Shown here piece after piece: positions 7,131 through 8,601 of a DNA stretch of 8,601 nt (positions are counted from its first letter, which is position 1; every line of letters begins with the position of its first letter). The position numbers and the translations under genes were made by a program. Under the pieces are notes generated by a model, which saw only the letters and a list, made by a program, of their open reading frames with translations, had not been told where the DNA came from and made no database searches. Source of the DNA: Candidatus Zixiibacteriota bacterium (GTDB taxonomy: Bacteria; Blakebacterota; Blakebacteria; Blakebacterales; Blakebacteraceae); assembly GCA_030604325.1 (NCBI GenBank), contig JAUVWC010000035.1:1-8601 (forward strand), in the 5' to 3' direction.

Positions 7131-8300
7131 CTATCCCTTGCCGTGGAGGGCCCGCCAGGCCTCCAGGTAGCTGGCGGCTTGGGGATTATCCTCATCCCAG
7201 CGGGGTTCCTGGCTGCTGTTGGCCAGTCTTATCAGCCCCAGAGCCAGCATGCGGGTGGTCCGGGCCATGTTCTCGTAATCGATCTTGTCCGGATTGTCTC
7301 CCGGTTGGTGGTAATCCTCATAGGAATAGGTGACGCAGACGGTATGGGCCGGTATCCCCTTGGCAGCCAGAGCACCGTTATCACTGCGCATGAAATAGGG
7401 ACCGGAGTTCTGCTCATGGTGGAAGACCTCGATACCCATATCCCGGCCGGCCTCCACGAAGGTGAGGGGAAGATCTGAATAATCGAAACCGGTGAAGGAG
7501 GCGCGGTTCGTTTGGTCGCCCCCCTCTCCATCGGTGCGGCCGATCATCTCCATGTTCACCATGGCAATGGTCTTCTCCAGTGGGACGACGGGATGTTCGG
7601 CGTAGTAGCCGGAGCCCAATAATCCCCGCTCTTCACCGAAGAAGGTCATGAAGAGAATGCTGCGCCGGGGCCGAGCAGGCATGCTGGCCAGAGCCTCGGC
7701 CAGCTCGATGACGGCCACCGTACTGCTGCCGTTGTCATTGGCACCGTTGCAGATACTGTCGGGGTAGGCGCCCGATCTAATACCGATGTGATCGTAGTGG
7801 GCTGTCACCAGGATATAAGTGTCCTTCAGCTGCGGATCGGAGCCGGGCAGGAGCCCGACCACGTTCTTGAGGATGACTGGTTCCCCCTCCGGTTCGACAG
7901 CCTCCTCGACAGGGACGAGCCGTGTGTAACGGAAGACACGTTTCTCTCCCGAGGGCAGTGTTCGCTCCCGTTCGATGGTGGTCAGCACCCACTTCGACGT
8001 CTGGTAGTAGCCGTCGTCACCGACCGGCTCCAGTCCGATACGCTTGAACTGGGTGGCGATATAGAGGGCGGCCAGGTCGAGGCCGGGAGAGGGGGTGGCG
8101 CGCCCCAGCAGTTCGTCGGAGGCGATAAACTCCAGATGACCGGCCAGCGACCGTGCCGTTATATGGTCGAGGAACGCCTGTTGCGCGCCCGTTACAGAAC
8201 CGCTCTGGGCAAGCGCATACCCCTGCAGCGATAGAAACAGCAGGAAGAAAATCGGGAGGGCCCGTGTTGTTTTTCGCATGAGATTCCTGTCCTTCAACAT
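7131..8300 (-). CDS. Secreted M28 family zinc aminopeptidase
   Basis: A 389-residue exported peptidase. A signal peptide (MRKTTR, then hydrophobic residues 14-25) probably ends at ALA-Q (31/32), with no lipobox, so it should be free in the periplasm or outside. The M28 two-zinc site is complete in order: TAHYDHIG (H168, D170), NGANDNGSS (bridging D189), FFGEERG (catalytic E223, ligand E224), NMEMIGR (E251, where many M28 enzymes have Asp) and YHQPGD (H331). No protease-associated domain is inserted. The ATG at 8300 has AGGA nine bases upstream; an in-frame ATG at 8279 (residue 8) has AGGA five bases upstream and gives a more typical signal peptide, so the start is uncertain. M14, another exported exopeptidase, follows 158 bases downstream. 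The family removes N-terminal residues from peptides; some members act on dipeptides or modified substrates. Confidence 0.92.
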   Translation of the reverse strand: MLKDRNLMRKTTRALPIFFLLFLSLQGYALAQSGSVTGAQQAFLDHITARSLAGHLEFIASDELLGRATPSPGLDLAALYIATQFKRIGLEPVGDDGYYQTSKWVLTTIERERTLPSGEKRVFRYTRLVPVEEAVEPEGEPVILKNVVGLLPGSDPQLKDTYILVTAHYDHIGIRSGAYPDSICNGANDNGSSTVAVIELAEALASMPARPRRSILFMTFFGEERGLLGSGYYAEHPVVPLEKTIAMVNMEMIGRTDGEGGDQTNRASFTGFDYSDLPLTFVEAGRDMGIEVFHHEQNSGPYFMRSDNGALAAKGIPAHTVCVTYSYEDYHQPGDNPDKIDYENMARTTRMLALGLIRLANSSQEPRWDEDNPQAASYLEAWRALHGKG

Positions 8301-8314
8301 GTTATGTCATCCTC

Positions 8315-8345
8315 GGGCACCAGGGCTGACAATACCTTGATGCCC
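8315..8345 (-). promoter_or_regulatory. Hairpin in the leader of the M28 gene
   Basis: Transcribed on the minus strand, GGGCAUCA and UGGUGCCC can pair into an 8-bp stem with one G-U pair and a 15-base loop. On the plus strand the same position would be an A-C mismatch, so the structure suits the minus-strand transcript. It ends directly against the GAGG/AGGA ribosome binding site of the ATG at 8300. There is no U-tract, so it is not a standard terminator. The role is speculative. Confidence 0.25.
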
Positions 8346-8351
8346 TGATTA

Positions 8352-8453
8352 CTACAATCCGGGCAGGATCTGCGTACCGCCACCGCAGGAGGTACCGGCG
8401 CTCATGACAAGAACAAGATAAAGCACCCCCCTCAGAACGTTGGACAGTTGCAT
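8352..8453 (-). CDS. Possible 33-residue lipoprotein-like small peptide
   Basis: An ORF of 33 codons starting with ATG at 8453 and ending in TAG. GAGGGGG four bases upstream is among the strongest ribosome binding sites in the window. The peptide starts MQLSNVLRG, has a hydrophobic core (residues 10-17, VLYLVLVM), then SAGTSC with Cys23 followed by GGG, and ends ILPGL. This is the outline of a lipoprotein signal peptide with almost no mature part, but the -3 residue is Gly, a poor lipobox match. It lies 51 bases upstream of the M28 start on the same strand. It could be a real tiny lipoprotein, a leader peptide, or the degraded front of a larger lipoprotein gene. No family is recognised. A 61-codon overlapping frame at 8302-8487 is less convincing. 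Confidence 0.4.
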   Translation of the reverse strand: MQLSNVLRGVLYLVLVMSAGTSCGGGTQILPGL

Positions 8454-8498
8454 GAATCCCCCTCGAATCTACATGCCAGCTACTCAATCATGACATGT

Positions 8499-8504
8499 TT
8501 TATA
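8499..8504 (-). promoter_or_regulatory. Possible -10 element (TATAAA)
   Basis: TATAAA on the minus strand, about 45 bases before the small ORF and just downstream of the stop of the gene at 8529. It matches five of six -10 positions. No recognisable -35 element lies 16-18 bases upstream, so this is weak. It would place a promoter for the small ORF and the M28 gene in this gap. Confidence 0.2.
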
Positions 8505-8528
8505 CTCCGTGTGATACTCACCTGGACC

Positions 8529-8601
8529 TTACTGAGCACCCTCGAGGTGTTCCTCGATTATTGCACGAGCCCGTTCCGCATCTTCTTCCCTGACCAGGAT
8601 A
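8529..8601 (-). CDS. C-terminal end of a small protein gene (partial, possibly DUF2007-like)
   Basis: The last 23 residues before a TAA stop read ILVREEDAERARAIIEEH and then LEGAQ. The rest lies beyond the right edge. The pattern of a beta strand (ILV) followed by EEDAERAR and an amphipathic helix resembles the C-terminal part of DUF2007, a family of small putative signal-transducing proteins, in which a phrase such as 'V-x-EEDAERA' is common. The match is from memory and short, so the family is tentative, but the coding call is supported by the strongly helical, charged composition and by the same strand as its neighbours. Confidence 0.5.
   Translation of the reverse strand, partial: ILVREEDAERARAIIEEHLEGAQ

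Noticed and set aside
8302..8487. 61-codon minus-strand frame upstream of M28
   Set aside because: Its translation is Arg-, Cys- and Ser-rich with no recognisable pattern, and it overlaps in another frame the small ORF at 8352-8453, which has a better start and ribosome binding site.

Overview
The window carries a nearly uniform run of minus-strand genes with bacterial features: Shine-Dalgarno sites, short intergenic gaps and secretion signals. In transcription order (right to left) these are the 3' end of a small unidentified protein gene, a possible tiny lipoprotein-like peptide, a secreted M28 metallo-aminopeptidase, a large secreted M14 zinc carboxypeptidase-like protein, a family 4 type uracil-DNA glycosylase, an M19 (renal dipeptidase family) enzyme, and a protein fusing a Ser/Thr kinase, a receiver domain and an NtrC-type AAA+ domain. 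At the far left edge, the last codons of a plus-strand gene converge on the kinase gene. I see no tRNA, rRNA, CRISPR array, insertion sequence or phage gene.

The composition (about 58-62% GC in sampled lines of the kinase and M14 genes), the kinase N-terminus (MIGKSIGHYRVLEKLGGGGM) and the long M14 protein with a glutamine-amidotransferase-like C-terminal part suggest an uncultured or environmental bacterium. The general direction is Gemmatimonadota, Acidobacteriota, Latescibacterota or related phyla. That assignment is an impression from protein style, not a demonstration. The M19 gene is clearly AT-richer (about 40-42% GC in sampled lines) and may have a different history from its neighbours.

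Layout: 1-57, end of a plus-strand gene; 99-2165, kinase-receiver-AAA+ fusion; 2166-2350, intergenic region with two palindromes; 2351-3517, M19 dipeptidase, whose ribosome binding site lies directly beside the stop codon of the UDG gene; 3532-4149, UDG; 4186-6972, M14; 6973-7130, intergenic with a weak promoter candidate; 7131-8300, M28; 8301-8528, leader region with a hairpin and a 33-codon ORF; 8529-8601, end of another gene.

Functionally, M28 and M14 look exported and could trim peptides from their amino and carboxy ends, while M19, which has no signal peptide, could split the resulting dipeptides inside the cell. This is inference from context. The UDG is a DNA repair enzyme that seems only positionally linked.

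The most unusual item is the kinase fusion. Its AAA+ domain keeps the Walker A motif but has lost the GAFTGA loop, the Walker B glutamate, the sensor I asparagine and one arginine finger, with no change of length at the GAFTGA site. The protein also lacks a C-terminal DNA-binding domain. It therefore looks like an NtrC-type module that no longer activates sigma-54 promoters and has been reused downstream of a kinase and a receiver.
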